From NCBI GenBank assembly GCA_031285365.1, contig JAITWP010000184.1, forward strand, positions 1 to 6,461: 6,461 nucleotides of DNA, given 5' to 3'. The position numbers and the translations under genes are program-made. The notes under the pieces were generated by a model, which saw only the letters and a list, made by a program, of their open reading frames with translations, did not search any database and was not told the origin of the DNA. Below are positions 6,292-6,461 of the stretch, piece by piece; position 1 is the stretch's first letter, and each line of letters begins with the position of its first letter. Source of the stretch: Azoarcus sp. (GTDB taxonomy: Bacteria; Pseudomonadota; Gammaproteobacteria; Burkholderiales; Rhodocyclaceae).

Positions 6292-6461
6292 ATGACCGAC
6301 AACGCCCAAGCTTCCGACAATCCTCCCGTCTTCGCCATCGAAAAAATCTACCTCAAGGATCTTTCGCTCGAAGTTCCCAACTCGCCACAGATCTTCCTTG
6401 TCCGCGAAGCCCCGCAAATCAACGTCCAACTTCGCACCGAAGGTGGCCCCATCGAGAACGG
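6292..6461 (+). CDS. secB: Protein-export chaperone SecB, N-terminal 56 codons, cut by window edge
   Basis: This frame is open from the ATG at 6292 to the right edge. AGGA lies 7 nt upstream. After a short polar leader the protein reads FAIEKIYLKDLSLEVPNSP (residues 14-32), which matches the conserved opening of SecB (FQIQRIYTKDISFEAPNAP in E. coli), followed by the first beta-strand region. SecB is a cytosolic homotetramer that keeps precursor proteins unfolded and delivers them to SecA for Sec-dependent export. About one third of the usual length (roughly 150-160 residues) is visible. Position after yibN and grxC supports the call, and gpsA would be expected next by analogy with E. coli. 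Confidence 0.93.
   Translation, partial: MTDNAQASDNPPVFAIEKIYLKDLSLEVPNSPQIFLVREAPQINVQLRTEGGPIEN

Noticed and set aside
6244..6429. Leftward 61-codon frame opposite the start of secB
   Set aside because: It is antisense to the conserved SecB N-terminus and has no independent support.

Overview
The window comes from a Gram-negative proteobacterium, most likely a betaproteobacterium (a Rhodocyclales-type organism is my best guess from protein character and gene order, not proven). It carries a conserved housekeeping locus, gpmA-envC-ctpA reading leftward and a YibN-type rhodanese gene, grxC and secB reading rightward. The two arms diverge from a 214-bp intergenic region. The same neighbourhood exists in Escherichia coli (gpmM-envC next to yibN-grxC-secB), but here a cofactor-dependent phosphoglycerate mutase occupies the place of the unrelated cofactor-independent enzyme.

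Layout: 1-1406 (minus) is the 3'-truncated front 468 codons of an integral-membrane MurJ/MviN-family flippase. It is visibly more AT-rich than the rest and looks like the edge of a surface-polysaccharide locus. 1407-1690 is non-coding or nearly so, with a perfect 12-bp inverted repeat and a doubtful small ORF. 1691-3088 (minus) is ctpA, 3115-4590 (minus) envC and 4587-5336 (minus) gpmA. 5337-5550 is the divergent control region, with a consensus TATAAT box for the leftward arm and several short inverted repeats. 5551-5967 (plus) is a membrane-anchored rhodanese, 5964-6242 (plus) glutaredoxin 3, and 6292 to the right edge (plus) the start of secB.

How the genes work together: the leftward operon couples a glycolytic enzyme to two envelope proteins. 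EnvC is a periplasmic activator of septal amidases and CtpA a membrane-tethered S41 protease. The rightward operon joins sulfur/thiol chemistry (rhodanese, glutaredoxin) to protein export (SecB). Several junctions are tight: a 4-nt overlap gpmA/envC, 26 nt envC/ctpA, a 4-nt overlap rhodanese/grxC and 49 nt grxC/secB.

Most of the window is ordinary conserved chromosome. The points worth a second look are the MurJ-like protein with substituted key arginines, the composition break after ctpA, the in-situ swap of phosphoglycerate mutase type, and the overlapping divergent -10 boxes with a structured leader. I see no CRISPR array, tRNA, rRNA, insertion sequence or wholly novel system.
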